DNA of 64,000 nucleotides from Glutamicibacter uratoxydans (GCF_006539925.1 NZ_BJNY01000006.1:62001-126000), one strand, 5' to 3'; shown: positions 1 to 9,588, counted from the stretch's first letter. Made by a program: numbers and translations. Notes: generated by a model not told the origin, from the letters alone.

Positions 1-1133
1 CGCCAGCCGCTGACGCCGGTTCGCTGACGGTGTGGGTTGATGCCAACCGTGAACCTGTGCTCAAGGAAGCGGCCGCTGACTTCAAAAAGCAGTCGGGTGT
101 TGACGTCAAGCTTGTCATCAAGGACTTCTCTAAGATCCAAGAGGACTTCCTTAAGCAGGTGCCCACCGGCAAGGGGCCTGACATCACCATTGGAGCCCAC
201 GACTGGCTGGGCAACCTGGTGAACAACGGCGTCGTCCAGCCGGTGGAATTGGGGGACAAGGCAGCAGGCTTCCAAGACGTGGCAATCAACGCCATGAGCT
301 ACGAAGGCAAGACCTATGGCGTGCCCTATGCCACCGAAAACCTGGCGCTGCTGCGCAACAAAAAGCTCGCCGACAAGGCACCTGCCACCTTTGACGAGAT
401 GATCGCCCAGGGGGAGAAGGCCGGTACCGAATTCCCATTCCTGGTCCAGGTCTCTGAGGTCGGCGACCCATTCCACCTCTACCCGTTCCAGACGTCATTC
501 GGCGCACCGGTCTTCGGCACCGATGACAAGGGAGCCTACAACCCGAAGGATCTGCAGATCGGCAACGAAGGCGGCCAGGAGTTCGCCAAGTGGCTGGCCG
601 AGCAGGGCAAGGCAGGCACGTTGAAGACCTCGGTCGATGCTGACATCGCCAAGGAAAAGTTCGTTTCCGGAGACTCGCCATTCCTGCTCACCGGCCCATG
701 GAACGTCGATGCGGTGAAGAAGGCCAAGATCGACTTGGCCATCGACCCGATCCCCAGCGCAGGCGGCAAGGACGCCCAGCCGTTCGTAGCGGTCCAAGGC
801 TTCTTCGTCTCATCCAAGACAGAGAACCTGCTGGCGGCTACCGAGTTCTTGACCAACTACATTGGCACCGCCGAGGTGCAGACCAAGCTCTATGAAGTGG
901 GCAACCGGCCGCCGGCCAACAAGCAGGCATTCGAAGCCGCCAAGGCCGACGAAGCCATCGCCGCCTTCGGCGCGGTAGGGGAGAACGGCGTGCCCATGCC
1001 GAATATCCCGGAAATGGCAGCCGTCTGGGAATTCTGGGGTGTCGCCGAGGCTGAAATCATCAACGGCAAGGCCGACCCGGTCAAGCGCTGGAAGCAGATG
1101 ACCGCCGATATCCAGAAGGCGATTTCCAAGTAG
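1..1133 (+). CDS. ABC transporter maltose/oligosaccharide-binding protein, 5' end missing
   Basis: Extracytoplasmic solute-binding protein of the MalE/CymE type, the receptor of a carbohydrate ABC importer. The reading frame is already open at base 3 (PAADAGSLTVWVDANREP), so the signal peptide and lipobox lie outside the window; the GTG at 30 is internal. About 377 residues are visible. The early strand SLTVWVDANREPVLKEAA, the central block ATENLALLRNKKLADKAP and the C-terminal EMAAVWEFWGVAEAEIINGK are typical of the maltose-binding family. It is followed by malF- and malG-type permeases on the same strand. No MalK-type ATPase is seen, so the ATPase must be encoded elsewhere. The exact sugar cannot be told from sequence. 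Confidence 0.9.
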   Translation, partial: PAADAGSLTVWVDANREPVLKEAAADFKKQSGVDVKLVIKDFSKIQEDFLKQVPTGKGPDITIGAHDWLGNLVNNGVVQPVELGDKAAGFQDVAINAMSYEGKTYGVPYATENLALLRNKKLADKAPATFDEMIAQGEKAGTEFPFLVQVSEVGDPFHLYPFQTSFGAPVFGTDDKGAYNPKDLQIGNEGGQEFAKWLAEQGKAGTLKTSVDADIAKEKFVSGDSPFLLTGPWNVDAVKKAKIDLAIDPIPSAGGKDAQPFVAVQGFFVSSKTENLLAATEFLTNYIGTAEVQTKLYEVGNRPPANKQAFEAAKADEAIAAFGAVGENGVPMPNIPEMAAVWEFWGVAEAEIINGKADPVKRWKQMTADIQKAISK

Positions 1134-1152
1134 TCTCTGCCCTCATCCACCC

Positions 1153-1189
1153 ATCGGGGCAGCGCACCGCACCTGGCCGCTGCCCCGAT
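1153..1189 (+). terminator. Intercistronic hairpin between binding protein and permease genes
   Basis: A 12-bp perfect stem (ATCGGGGCAGCG at 1153-1164, CGCTGCCCCGAT at 1178-1189) with a 13-nt loop and no T-tract. Such hairpins between binding-protein and permease genes usually stabilise the upstream mRNA or partly terminate, giving more binding protein than permease. That role is inferred here. Confidence 0.55.
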
Positions 1190-1213
1190 TCACTACCCGG
1201 GAATACCTGAACG

Positions 1214-2785
1214 ATGTCACTGACCCAAGAGCGCAAGCCGCCGCAACTGTCGCCGGCCGCCCGCCGTTTCGCCCACGCCTCCTCCACCTCGCTGGGAGCC
1301 ATGCTGGCCAAGATCATCATGATCGCCATCGTGGATGCCACAGCACTTTTTGCGCTGTTCACCGCCATCGGCCGTGAAGCCTGGGCCATTGCAGGGGTCA
1401 TTGCGGCGATCACCGCCGCGATCAACCTGGTGTACTTCAAGCGCGGCTGGCTGCCTGCCAAATACCTGCTGCCGGGCACCATCTTCCTGCTGATCTTCCA
1501 GGTCTTCGTCATCGGCTATACCGGGTACATCGCCTTCACCAACTACGGCTCGGGCCACAACTCGACCAAGGAGGACGCGGTGATGGCGCTGCTGCAGTCG
1601 AACCAGGAGCGCGTCCCGGATTCTCCGGCCTACCCGGTGACAGTCCTTGAACGCGATGGGCAGCTCTCGCTGCTGGTCACCAGGGACGGGACCAAGATGA
1701 TCGGCGACAGCGATGATGCGCTGGCCCCCGCCAGCGATGCCGATCTTGCCGGCTACACCCAGCTGCAGTTCGCCGACCTGCTGGGGCGCCAGCAGGAAGT
1801 GACTTCGCTGCGGGTGCCGATCAGCCAGGACCCGGCGCAGGGTTCGCTGCGCACCTCGGACGGGCGCACCGCCTACCAATATGTCTCCAACCTCGTGTAC
1901 GACCAGGCCGCAGACACCATGACCGACTCGAAAACCGGCGTGGTCTACTCGGATACCGGGGTCGGGGCATTCACCGCCGGCGACGGGACGCAGCTGATGC
2001 CCGGCTGGTCCATCAACGTGGGATTCGAGAACTTCACCCGGGCCTTCACCGACTCGTCCATCCGCTCTGCCCTGGCCTCGGTCACCGTGTGGACCTTCGC
2101 CTTCGCCTTCCTGTCAGTGGCGACGACCTTCTTCCTGGGCCTGTTCCTGGCGATCGTGTTCAACGACATGCGGATGAAGGGCAAGAAGTTCTACCGCGTC
2201 ATCTCGATTCTTCCCTATGCCTTCCCGGCATTCCTCGGCGGCCTGGTGTGGGCAGGCATGCTCAACCGCGACTTCGGCTTCATCAACCAGGTCATCTTCG
2301 GCGGGGCGCAGATCCCGTGGCTCACCGATCCGTGGCTGGCCAAGTTCTCGGTGCTTTGGGTCAACTTGTGGCTGGGCTTTCCCTATATGTTCCTGGTCTG
2401 CACCGGTGCGCTGCAGTCGATCCCCGATGAGCTGGCCGAAGCGGCAAAGATCGACGGGGCCAAACCCTTCCAGATCTTCCGCCTGATCAAGCTGCCGCTG
2501 CTGCTGGTCTCCGTGGCTCCGCTGTTGATCAGCTCCTTCGCCTTCAACTTCAACAACTTCAACGTGATCTACATGCTGACCGAGGGCGGCCCGCGGCTTG
2601 AAAATGCGGGGCTGAATGTGGGATCTACCGACATCCTGATCTCCATGGTCTACAAGGTCGCCTTCGTCGGATCGCAGCGCGACTACGGGTTGGCCAGCGC
2701 GTTTTCGATCATCATCTTCGTACTGGTCGCCTTGATCGCTGTCATCAGCTTCAAGCAGACCAAGGCCCTGGAGGAGCTGAACTAA
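1214..2785 (+). CDS. malF: Maltose-type ABC transporter permease, MalF family
   Basis: Integral membrane permease of a carbohydrate ABC importer, 523 residues. It has the MalF layout: N-terminal helices (residues about 25-110), a large extracytoplasmic loop (about 115-275), then the BPD_transp_1 transmembrane domain. The cytoplasmic EAA loop that docks the ATPase is visible as ELAEAAKIDGAKPFQIFRLI. The hydrophobic stretch at about 295-330 and the motif FNFNNFNVIYMLTEGGP are typical of the family. The stop codon overlaps the malG start (TAATG), so translation is coupled. The large external loop distinguishes it from smaller UgpA-like permeases. The symbol reflects family; the substrate is untested. 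Confidence 0.88.
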   Translation: MSLTQERKPPQLSPAARRFAHASSTSLGAMLAKIIMIAIVDATALFALFTAIGREAWAIAGVIAAITAAINLVYFKRGWLPAKYLLPGTIFLLIFQVFVIGYTGYIAFTNYGSGHNSTKEDAVMALLQSNQERVPDSPAYPVTVLERDGQLSLLVTRDGTKMIGDSDDALAPASDADLAGYTQLQFADLLGRQQEVTSLRVPISQDPAQGSLRTSDGRTAYQYVSNLVYDQAADTMTDSKTGVVYSDTGVGAFTAGDGTQLMPGWSINVGFENFTRAFTDSSIRSALASVTVWTFAFAFLSVATTFFLGLFLAIVFNDMRMKGKKFYRVISILPYAFPAFLGGLVWAGMLNRDFGFINQVIFGGAQIPWLTDPWLAKFSVLWVNLWLGFPYMFLVCTGALQSIPDELAEAAKIDGAKPFQIFRLIKLPLLLVSVAPLLISSFAFNFNNFNVIYMLTEGGPRLENAGLNVGSTDILISMVYKVAFVGSQRDYGLASAFSIIIFVLVALIAVISFKQTKALEELN

Positions 2786-3672
2786 TGAGCACCTACACCC
2801 CGGTTCCCACAAAGCGCCGCAGCCTGCGCAAATGGTTCGCCGCCACCGGCTGGCGGCACCTGATCGGCATCGCCCTGTGCATCTACGCCGCCTTCCCGCT
2901 GCTCTATGTGCTCTCGGCCTCGCTGAACCCCGACGGCACCCTGCTGTCCTCCAACGGGCTGTTCTCCCGCATCGGCGTGCAGAGCTACCAGGACCTGTTC
3001 GCCAATCCCCAACGGCCCTTCGCCGCCTGGTTCGGCAACACCCTGTTCATCGGGCTGACCACCGCCGCGGCCTCGGTCTTCATGGGTGCCTTGGCGGCCT
3101 ACAGCTTCTCCCGGATGCGCTTCACCGGCCGGCGCTTTGGGCTGGTCAGCCTGCTGGTCGTGCAGATCTTCCCGCAGCTGCTGGCAGTGGTGGCGATCTT
3201 CATCCTGCTCTCTAGCGTGGGCGACGTCTTCCCGGCGCTGGGCATCGACAACCAGATCGCGCTGATCATGGTGTACCTGGGCGGGGCGCTGGGCGTGAAC
3301 ACCTACCTGATGTACGGCTTCTTCAACACGATCCCGGTGGAGATCGACGAGGCGGCGAAGATCGACGGCGCCGGACACGCGCGGATCTTCTTCACCATCG
3401 TGCTGCGCCTGGTCGCACCGATCCTCGCGGTGGTGGGGCTGCTGTCATTCATCTCCAGCACCTCCGACTTTGTGATCGCTTCCGTGGTGCTGGTCTCGCC
3501 GGAAAACCAGACGCTGGCCGTGGGCCTGTATTCCTATGTCTCCGAGGAGTTCACCTCCAACTGGTCGGTGTTCGCCGCCGGCGCGGTGCTCGCCGCGCTG
3601 CCGGTGATGGCGCTGTTCCTCTTCCTGCAGAAGTACATCGTCGGCGGACTGACCGCCGGCGCCGGAAAGTAG
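2785..3672 (+). CDS. malG: Maltose-type ABC transporter permease, MalG family
   Basis: Second permease of the same importer, 295 residues with about six transmembrane helices and the EAA motif EIDEAAKIDGAGHARIFFTI near residue 190. A strong GGAGGAG ribosome binding site lies 8 nt before the ATG, inside the end of malF, and the two genes overlap by one base. MalF and MalG form the heterodimeric channel. The operon ends here in this window with no ATPase gene, a common arrangement in actinobacteria that use a shared MsmK/MalK-like ATPase. Confidence 0.88.
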   Translation: MSTYTPVPTKRRSLRKWFAATGWRHLIGIALCIYAAFPLLYVLSASLNPDGTLLSSNGLFSRIGVQSYQDLFANPQRPFAAWFGNTLFIGLTTAAASVFMGALAAYSFSRMRFTGRRFGLVSLLVVQIFPQLLAVVAIFILLSSVGDVFPALGIDNQIALIMVYLGGALGVNTYLMYGFFNTIPVEIDEAAKIDGAGHARIFFTIVLRLVAPILAVVGLLSFISSTSDFVIASVVLVSPENQTLAVGLYSYVSEEFTSNWSVFAAGAVLAALPVMALFLFLQKYIVGGLTAGAGK

Positions 3673-3706
3673 GACCCTGCAGGCAGGGGCAACTAAGCTG
3701 AAAGGC

Positions 3707-4696
3707 ATGAAGTCCTTTCTGCCCCGAGCCGCCCGGAACTATCTTGAGCAGCTGCGCCGCGAGCTGAGCTTCCTCACCGAGGAAGAGCGCGCCGCGGTCC
3801 TTGAACAGACCCGGGCGCAGATCCTGAACCTTCCCGGCAAGGGCCGGCGCAAGGCAGATCTGCTGCGGCTGATGGGAGAGCCGCAGGCGGTGGCGGCGGG
3901 ATTCAGCCGCACCGAACCGCAGGAGCTGAAGGTCAGCAGCGGCCGGCAGTTCCTCACCCGCATCCTGGCCTGGCCGATCTTCGCCCTGTCGCTGCTCACC
4001 GCGGCCATGATCATTTTCAGCCCCGGGTCCATGACGCTGCTGCCTGAACGCCCCATCGGCTTGGCCGAGGGTTCTTGGCTGGGCTCGGCCTCCGAGCTTG
4101 AGCAGGTCATTGGCTCCTACATCCTGCTGATTGCCATGATCCCCGTGGTCTTCAGCCTGCTCCCGCTGGTGCTGCGCGGCGCGGCCGGGTTCATCGCCGC
4201 ATTGCTCGGCGCCCTGGCCACCAGCGCTGCGGCCGTTCTGGGGTTCAATTCGCTGGGCGCGTTCCTGATCCCGCTGGCGGTGCTGCTCTGGGCCCAGGTC
4301 TTCACCCCGCTGCTGATGATGCGCGGTTCCATGGCCCGCCCGGGGCCCGGCTGGCTGGTCGCCGCCGCGCTGGGGCTGCTCGCCTCGGTGGCGGCGGCCA
4401 CCTGGCAGGGACTGCAGGGATTTGCCGGCGAACCATGGCTGGTCCTTGCGCCGGCCTGCGTGCTCGGGATCTTGGCGCTGCTGCTGCCGATGAGGTGGCG
4501 TTGGGCGAACATCGCGCTGATCGCCGCCGGGCTGCTGGTCATGGCGGCCGGCTGCGCCGCCTCGCTGCCAAGCATGTACCAGGCGCCGCTGGTGTGGCCG
4601 TGGCTGGCAGGGGCCATGTCCTTTGCCGTCGGGCATCTCGCCTTGGCGGCGGGCATGTGGCATGAGCGGGCGCGTAACCTTCTGGCGCTGCTCTAA
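3707..4696 (+). CDS. HAAS-type signalling-domain membrane protein
   Basis: Membrane protein of 329 residues. Residues 1-60 form a charged helical region (YLEQLRRELSFLTEEERAAV, then LLRLMGEPQAVAAGF) that resembles the HAAS/DUF1700 domain found in membrane proteins linked to PadR-type regulation. The rest is about eight hydrophobic helices rich in Leu and Ala. It starts 34 bp after malG and could be read through from it, but no functional link is evident. Function unknown; the domain call rests on the DPGE-like helix pattern and is moderate. Confidence 0.6.
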   Translation: MKSFLPRAARNYLEQLRRELSFLTEEERAAVLEQTRAQILNLPGKGRRKADLLRLMGEPQAVAAGFSRTEPQELKVSSGRQFLTRILAWPIFALSLLTAAMIIFSPGSMTLLPERPIGLAEGSWLGSASELEQVIGSYILLIAMIPVVFSLLPLVLRGAAGFIAALLGALATSAAAVLGFNSLGAFLIPLAVLLWAQVFTPLLMMRGSMARPGPGWLVAAALGLLASVAAATWQGLQGFAGEPWLVLAPACVLGILALLLPMRWRWANIALIAAGLLVMAAGCAASLPSMYQAPLVWPWLAGAMSFAVGHLALAAGMWHERARNLLALL

Positions 4697-4748
4697 ACAC
4701 TTTGCGCCTGATCTGGCTTAAGTGCAGGTGCGCGGATATGCTCCTGCC

Positions 4749-5486
4749 ATGAGTGAACAACCGGCTGTTGGGGAGCCTGGCGAGGAGAATCCGCCGGTAA
4801 AGCGGGGGCGCGGCCGGCCGCGCAAGGATTCGGCCTTCGCGCCGCTGAGCAGGGAGCGCATTGCCGCGGCCGCCTTGGAGATCGCCGGGGCCGAAGGCTA
4901 CGCGGCGCTGACCATGCACCGGCTGGCGGCCGCCGTGGATGCCACGCCCAGGGCCTTGTACAACTACGTGGCCGACCGGCGCGAGGTCGTGAACATGGTC
5001 ATCGAGCTGTTCGTCGCCCAGAGCCCGTTCATCGAATTGGACCCGCAGCATTGGGAGCGATCGCTGCGCGAGATCTACCACGAGTCGCGCAAGGCCTACC
5101 GGGCCTACCCGCTGGCTTCATTGGTACCAGTGGAAGACTCGGTCCAGGTGGACAGCGGACCGCGGCGCACCGAGCTGATGGAACGCCTGCTGGACTTCTA
5201 CACCAAGGTCGGCTTGAGCCTGCAGCAGGCGCTGGCGCTGACCCGCTCGCTGGAGCGCGAGGTCTTCGGGTTCGTGCTGCAGGTGGACTACTACTTCGAC
5301 CGCAATCCGGCGATCGGCCGCACCTACGTCTCCCGGGCGGTGCCCGAGCAGTGGCTGGACCGCTACCCGCAGATCCAGGCTCCGCTTTCGCGCCAAGCGC
5401 TGACGCTGCCCGAACAGAACAGCGACGAGCTCTTCGAGGAGCTGATCGAGCTGCGCATCCTTGCAGTGCGCGGGATGCTCGCCTGA
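4749..5486 (+). CDS. TetR family transcriptional regulator
   Basis: DNA-binding repressor of 245 residues from the ATG; a GTG 27 nt upstream is an alternative start. A basic arm KRGRGRPRKDS precedes the helix-turn-helix at about residues 35-80, with the hallmark LAAAVDATPRALYNYVADR. The C-terminal ligand-binding half fits the TetR_C group seen in drug-efflux repressors. It lies 135 bp upstream of a DHA2 exporter on the same strand, so control of that exporter is the simplest inference. A palindrome at 5523-5537 between the two is a candidate operator. Confidence 0.85.
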   Translation: MSEQPAVGEPGEENPPVKRGRGRPRKDSAFAPLSRERIAAAALEIAGAEGYAALTMHRLAAAVDATPRALYNYVADRREVVNMVIELFVAQSPFIELDPQHWERSLREIYHESRKAYRAYPLASLVPVEDSVQVDSGPRRTELMERLLDFYTKVGLSLQQALALTRSLEREVFGFVLQVDYYFDRNPAIGRTYVSRAVPEQWLDRYPQIQAPLSRQALTLPEQNSDELFEELIELRILAVRGMLA

Positions 5487-5522
5487 GCAATGCCCAAGGG
5501 CTGATACCCGCGATAGCCGGGT

Positions 5523-5537
5523 GCGGGAATATCCCGC
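5523..5537. promoter_or_regulatory. Candidate TetR operator before the MFS exporter
   Basis: Inverted repeat GCGGGA-ATA-TCCCGC in the gap between the TetR gene and the exporter. Position and symmetry fit an operator. The arms are GC-rich, so part of the symmetry could be compositional. Confidence 0.4.
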
Positions 5538-5621
5538 GGGCGGCGGTTGCTGTACCAGGTGGGGCTTGCTGCGCCGTTGGCAGCCGGGCTCTCCCACGTC
5601 ACCGCCGTTCTAAGGTCGTCC

Positions 5622-7133
5622 ATGTCAACGAAGCCGCAGTCATCGAAGAACTTCCCGCCGCCGGCCTCCGCGTCTGCCGCGGCGGCTGGAGACCCGGAAC
5701 AACTCTCCGGCGCCGCCCGCAACAAGCTGCTGGGCGTGCTGCTGGCGGTGATGTTCATGTCGCTGGTTTCGGTGAGCATCGTGAACGTGGTGCTGCCATC
5801 CATCCAGTCCTCGCTGAATGCCAGCGAAGCAGACATGCAGTGGGTACTGGCAGGCTATGCGCTGACCTTCGGCGTGGTGCTGGTGGCGGCCGGGCGCGCA
5901 GGGGACCTGCTGGGCCGCGGCATGATGTTCATCGCCGGCGTGGTGATCTTCACCGGCGCCTCGGTACTGGCGGGTCTTGCCAGCGACCCGATGCAGCTGA
6001 ACATCGCGCGCTTTGTCATGGGCATTGGCTCCGGCCTGCTCAACCCCCAGGTCATGGGCCTGATCCAGCAGCACTTCCGCGGCGCCGCCCGCGGTCGGGC
6101 TTATGGGTTCTTGGGCACCATCGTCGGCTTCTCCGTGGCGATCGGCCCGGTCATGGGCGGCCTGCTCATCGACTGGCTGGGAGCCGACGCCGGATGGCGC
6201 GCCACCTTCCTGGTCAACGTGCCCATCGGCCTGATTGCGGTGCTCATCGCCTTCTTCTGGCTGCCCAAGCCGCTGTTCACCATGCCGGCCGGCAAACTGG
6301 ACCTGGACCCGGTGGGCACGATCCTGCTGGCAGTGGGCATTTTCGCCTTCCTCTTCCCCTTTGTGCAGGGGCGCGAAAACCCGCTGCTGTGGTCGCTGCT
6401 GGCGGTGGCGCTGGCGTGCCTGGTCCTGTGGGTTGTGTGGGAAAAGCGCTATAAGCAGCGCGGCGGGGCGCCCATGGTGGAGCTGGCGCTGTTCAAGATT
6501 CCCAGCTTCACCAACGGCACGCTGATTGCCGGCATGTACTTCATGGGCGTGTCCAGCGTCTGGGTGCTGGTGGCGATCTACGTGCAGCAGGCCCGTGGAT
6601 TCAGCGCCCTGGAGGCCGGACTGGTCGCCCTGCCGGCGGCCCTGTTCTCTGCGCTCTCGGCCCACATTGCCGGCAAGTTCGTGATGACCGCCGGGCGCCG
6701 GCTGGTCATCGGCGGCACGCTCAGCGCGCTGTTCGGCCTGCTGGGAACCATCGCCGTGGTGGAGCTCGAAGCCCGCGGCATGATGAGCATCTGGTGGCTG
6801 CTGCTCTCGCTGTCATTCATCGGCATGGCCCAGGGCTTCATCATCTCGCCGAACCAGGCACTGACCCTGATGGAAGTTCCGGTGCAGAATTCGGGCAGCG
6901 CCGGAGGGCTGATGCAGACCTCGCAGCGCGTGGGCACGGCGGTCGGCATCGCAGTGATCACCGCGGTCTTCTACGGGATGAACCATCTTGCCGGCTACGC
7001 CACGGCGATGACGCTGTCCTTCGTCGCGATCATCCTGCTGGTGCTGGTCACCCTGTGGATCGCGGTGGTGGATTGGCGCCACGGCCACGGCAGCGAACTG
7101 CAGGCCCACCCGTCCGCTCCCGCCGCCGAATAA
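5622..7133 (+). CDS. DHA2-type (EmrB/QacA) MFS drug exporter
   Basis: Proton-driven multidrug exporter of the 14-helix DHA2 group, 503 residues from the ATG at 5622 (an in-frame ATG 75 nt upstream would add a non-conserved leader). Motif A is present as GRAGDLLGRGMMF after helix 2 and the antiporter motif C region as GFSVAIGPVMGGLL in helix 5. LNPQVMGLIQQHFRGAARGR is the usual helix 4-5 loop. The TetR gene just upstream probably controls it. Substrate is unknown. Confidence 0.88.
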   Translation: MSTKPQSSKNFPPPASASAAAAGDPEQLSGAARNKLLGVLLAVMFMSLVSVSIVNVVLPSIQSSLNASEADMQWVLAGYALTFGVVLVAAGRAGDLLGRGMMFIAGVVIFTGASVLAGLASDPMQLNIARFVMGIGSGLLNPQVMGLIQQHFRGAARGRAYGFLGTIVGFSVAIGPVMGGLLIDWLGADAGWRATFLVNVPIGLIAVLIAFFWLPKPLFTMPAGKLDLDPVGTILLAVGIFAFLFPFVQGRENPLLWSLLAVALACLVLWVVWEKRYKQRGGAPMVELALFKIPSFTNGTLIAGMYFMGVSSVWVLVAIYVQQARGFSALEAGLVALPAALFSALSAHIAGKFVMTAGRRLVIGGTLSALFGLLGTIAVVELEARGMMSIWWLLLSLSFIGMAQGFIISPNQALTLMEVPVQNSGSAGGLMQTSQRVGTAVGIAVITAVFYGMNHLAGYATAMTLSFVAIILLVLVTLWIAVVDWRHGHGSELQAHPSAPAAE

Positions 7134-7181
7134 CCGCGAAAAGCACTGGTCGCAAGCCAAGCGCTGGCCTAGGCTTGAGCC

Positions 7182-7559
7182 ATGAAACGACTTTTTGCAC
7201 TCCTTGCGGCATCGTCGCTGGTGCTGGCCCTGGCCGCCTGCGGTTCGCAGGACCGGCCGGCTGAAACCGCCGCGGCGGATCCGGGCGGCGCCTGGGGCAG
7301 CCACGAGGCAGGCAAGCCCTGGCTGAACCTCGGGGCCGACGGCGCGCTGACCGGAAATGACGGCTGCAATTCCCTGAGCGGCACGTGGACCAAGACCAAG
7401 GACGGGGCCGACTTCGGCGCCATCGCGAGCACCAAGATGTACTGCGAGGGCGTGGACTCGTGGCTGGGCAGCGCGGCGACGGCAACGCTCCAGCAGGACA
7501 CGCTCACCGTCAAGGATGCCAAGGACCAGGTCATCGGCACCCTGCAGCGCTCCAAATAG
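7182..7559 (+). CDS. META domain lipoprotein (HslJ-like)
   Basis: Small secreted lipoprotein of 125 residues. The signal peptide ends in a lipobox (LALAAC, Cys20), so it should be anchored to the outer face of the membrane. The mature part is one META-type domain with GNDGCNSLSGTW and STKMYCEGVDSWLG, the paired-Cys pattern of the HslJ family. HslJ-like proteins are linked to heat shock and novobiocin resistance in E. coli, but the role here is unknown. A paralogue without a signal peptide lies at 12418. It converges on the ABC-F gene with only 4 bp between the two. Confidence 0.82.
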   Translation: MKRLFALLAASSLVLALAACGSQDRPAETAAADPGGAWGSHEAGKPWLNLGADGALTGNDGCNSLSGTWTKTKDGADFGAIASTKMYCEGVDSWLGSAATATLQQDTLTVKDAKDQVIGTLQRSK

Positions 7560-7563
7560 CCGG

Positions 7564-9207
7564 CTAGGAATACTGCACGCGCACCGTGCCGGCGTTGACC
7601 TCCCACCGGGCATCCAGCCTGACGTTCTCCAGCATCCTCCGGTCGTGCGTGACCAACAGCAGCGCGCCCTCATAGGATTCGAGCGCCTGCTCCAGCTGTT
7701 CGATGGCCGGCAGGTCCAGATGGTTGGTCGGCTCGTCGAGCACCAGCAGGTTCACGCCGCGCGCCTGCAGCAGGGCCATGGAGGCGCGGGTGCGTTCGCC
7801 GGGGGACAGGTCCTTGACCAGCGAGGCGGTTTGCGCGGCCTTCAGGCCGAATTTGGCAAGCAGCGTGCGGGCCTCGGAGGAGGAATACTCGGGCACCGCC
7901 GCTTCGAAGGCGGAGCCCAAATCGAGCTCGGCGGACAGCTGGCTGCGGGCCTGGTCGATCTGCCCGATGGCTACCGAGGTTCCCAGCGTGCTGCTGCCCG
8001 AATCGGGCTGCAGCTGGCCGAGCAGCAGGTCGAGCAGGGTCGACTTTCCGGCGCCGTTGGGCCCGACAATGCCGATGCGGTCCCCTGCATTGACCTGCAC
8101 GGACACCGGGCCGAAGGTGAAGCTGCCCAGGTTCAGCACCGCTTCGTTCAGCGTGCACATCACCGATGAGCCGCGCGGGGCGGCGGCGATGGAGAACTGC
8201 AGTACCCATTCCTTGCGCGGCTCGGCCACCTCTTCCAGCCGGGCGATGCGCGATTCCATCTGGCGCACCTTGGCCGCCTGCTTGGTCGCCGATTCGCTGT
8301 TGGCGCGGCGCTTGAGCTTGTCGCTGTCCGGAGCCTTGCGCATAGCATTGCGCACGCCCTGGGAGGACCATTCGCGCTGGGTCCGGGCCCGGGCTTCGAG
8401 ATCTGCCTTCTGCCCCTTGAACTGCTCATAGGCCTCGCGGGCATGGGTGCGGTTGACCTCGCGTTCCTGCAGGTAGGAATCGTAGCCGCCTTCATAGACT
8501 GCCACCTGATTCTGCGCCAGATCCAGCTCGATGATGCCTGTGGTGCAGCGGGCCAGGAATTCGCGGTCGTGCGACACCAGAATCACCGGGGAGCGCAGCG
8601 AAGCGACGAACTTCTCCAGGCGCTGCAGGCCGTCCAGGTCCAGATCGTTGGTCGGCTCGTCGAGCAGCACCACGTCGAACCGGGAGAGCAGCAGGCTCGC
8701 CAGGGCGACGCGGGCGACCTGTCCACCGGACAGCGCAGTCATCAAGGTATCCTCGGGCAGGGTGAACCCGAGGTCGGCTAGGGTCGCGGGGATCCGTTCA
8801 TCCAAGTCCATAGCACCCGATGCCATCCAATGGTCAAAGGCGGTCGCATAGGCGTCCTCTGCTTCGGAAGTGCCTGTACCCAGGGATTCGGCAGTAGCTT
8901 CCATGGCGGCGGTGGCAGCGGCGCAGCCGGTGCGCCGGGCGATGTAGCCGGCAATGGTTTCACCGGCGATGCGCTCGTGCTCCTGCGGCATCCAGCCGAT
9001 GAACGCCGAGGCCGGCGCCGTCGACACGCCGCCGCCCTGGGGCGTATCTGCGCCGGCCAGCAGCCGCAGCAAGGTGCTCTTGCCTGCCCCATTGGCGCCG
9101 ACCACCCCGTAGACATCCCCGGGGGCGGCGGTGAAGTTCAGATTGGCGAAGAGTGTACGGTGGGTATGTCCGCCAGTCAGATCCTTGGCGACAAGCGTTG
9201 CAGTCAT
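7564..9207 (-). CDS. ABC-F family ATPase
   Basis: Soluble tandem-ATPase protein of 547 residues with no membrane domain. Domain 1 has Walker A GANGAGKST (about 36-44), signature LSGGQ and DEPTNDLDLDG; domain 2 has Walker A GPNGAGKST (about 383), signature LSPGE and DEPTNHLDLP. Between them is a charged helical linker rich in Arg, Lys and Gln (about 245-330), the part that reaches into the ribosome in ABC-F factors. Family members act on translating ribosomes, either as housekeeping factors or as antibiotic-protection proteins; sequence alone does not separate the two. Confidence 0.9.
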   Translation of the reverse strand: MTATLVAKDLTGGHTHRTLFANLNFTAAPGDVYGVVGANGAGKSTLLRLLAGADTPQGGGVSTAPASAFIGWMPQEHERIAGETIAGYIARRTGCAAATAAMEATAESLGTGTSEAEDAYATAFDHWMASGAMDLDERIPATLADLGFTLPEDTLMTALSGGQVARVALASLLLSRFDVVLLDEPTNDLDLDGLQRLEKFVASLRSPVILVSHDREFLARCTTGIIELDLAQNQVAVYEGGYDSYLQEREVNRTHAREAYEQFKGQKADLEARARTQREWSSQGVRNAMRKAPDSDKLKRRANSESATKQAAKVRQMESRIARLEEVAEPRKEWVLQFSIAAAPRGSSVMCTLNEAVLNLGSFTFGPVSVQVNAGDRIGIVGPNGAGKSTLLDLLLGQLQPDSGSSTLGTSVAIGQIDQARSQLSAELDLGSAFEAAVPEYSSSEARTLLAKFGLKAAQTASLVKDLSPGERTRASMALLQARGVNLLVLDEPTNHLDLPAIEQLEQALESYEGALLLVTHDRRMLENVRLDARWEVNAGTVRVQYS

Positions 9208-9234
9208 AGGTTCAAGTTTAGGGGGAGAGCGGCC

Positions 9235-9588
9235 ATGACCTACGAGAGGGTATCCGCTGTGCTCTTCTTCGTGCTCATTATCGCCCCGGTGCTCGTGTCA
9301 GTGGGCGCCGGACTTGGAGTGCATCGCCGGGGCCGCCGCGAGGCATTGAAGATCTATCTGGGAACCGGGGCCTTCTTGGCCCTGGTCTATGCGTTCCTGG
9401 CGCCGCTCGTGGCCAACTGGCTGGTTCCGCCGCCCTATGACCCCGCATTTGCCGGTGGCCGAGGACTGGATCTTCGGGGTGTCGGACTTGTCATCGCGGG
9501 CTGGCTGGGCGGAGCAGCAGGACTTGTGGCCACCGTGGTGAGCTTTACCGTCTACTGGCTGCGAAGTTCCAAAGCACGCACCACCTGA
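9235..9588 (+). CDS. Small three-helix membrane protein, unknown function
   Basis: 117-residue protein starting at an ATG preceded by GGGGGAGAG. Three hydrophobic segments are visible: residues about 8-27, 43-62 and 83-108. It diverges from the ABC-F gene and its last 37 bp overlap the end of the convergent phosphoribosyltransferase gene. No family is recognised. A longer upstream extension of the same frame is an antisense shadow of the ABC-F gene. Confidence 0.6.
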   Translation: MTYERVSAVLFFVLIIAPVLVSVGAGLGVHRRGRREALKIYLGTGAFLALVYAFLAPLVANWLVPPPYDPAFAGGRGLDLRGVGLVIAGWLGGAAGLVATVVSFTVYWLRSSKARTT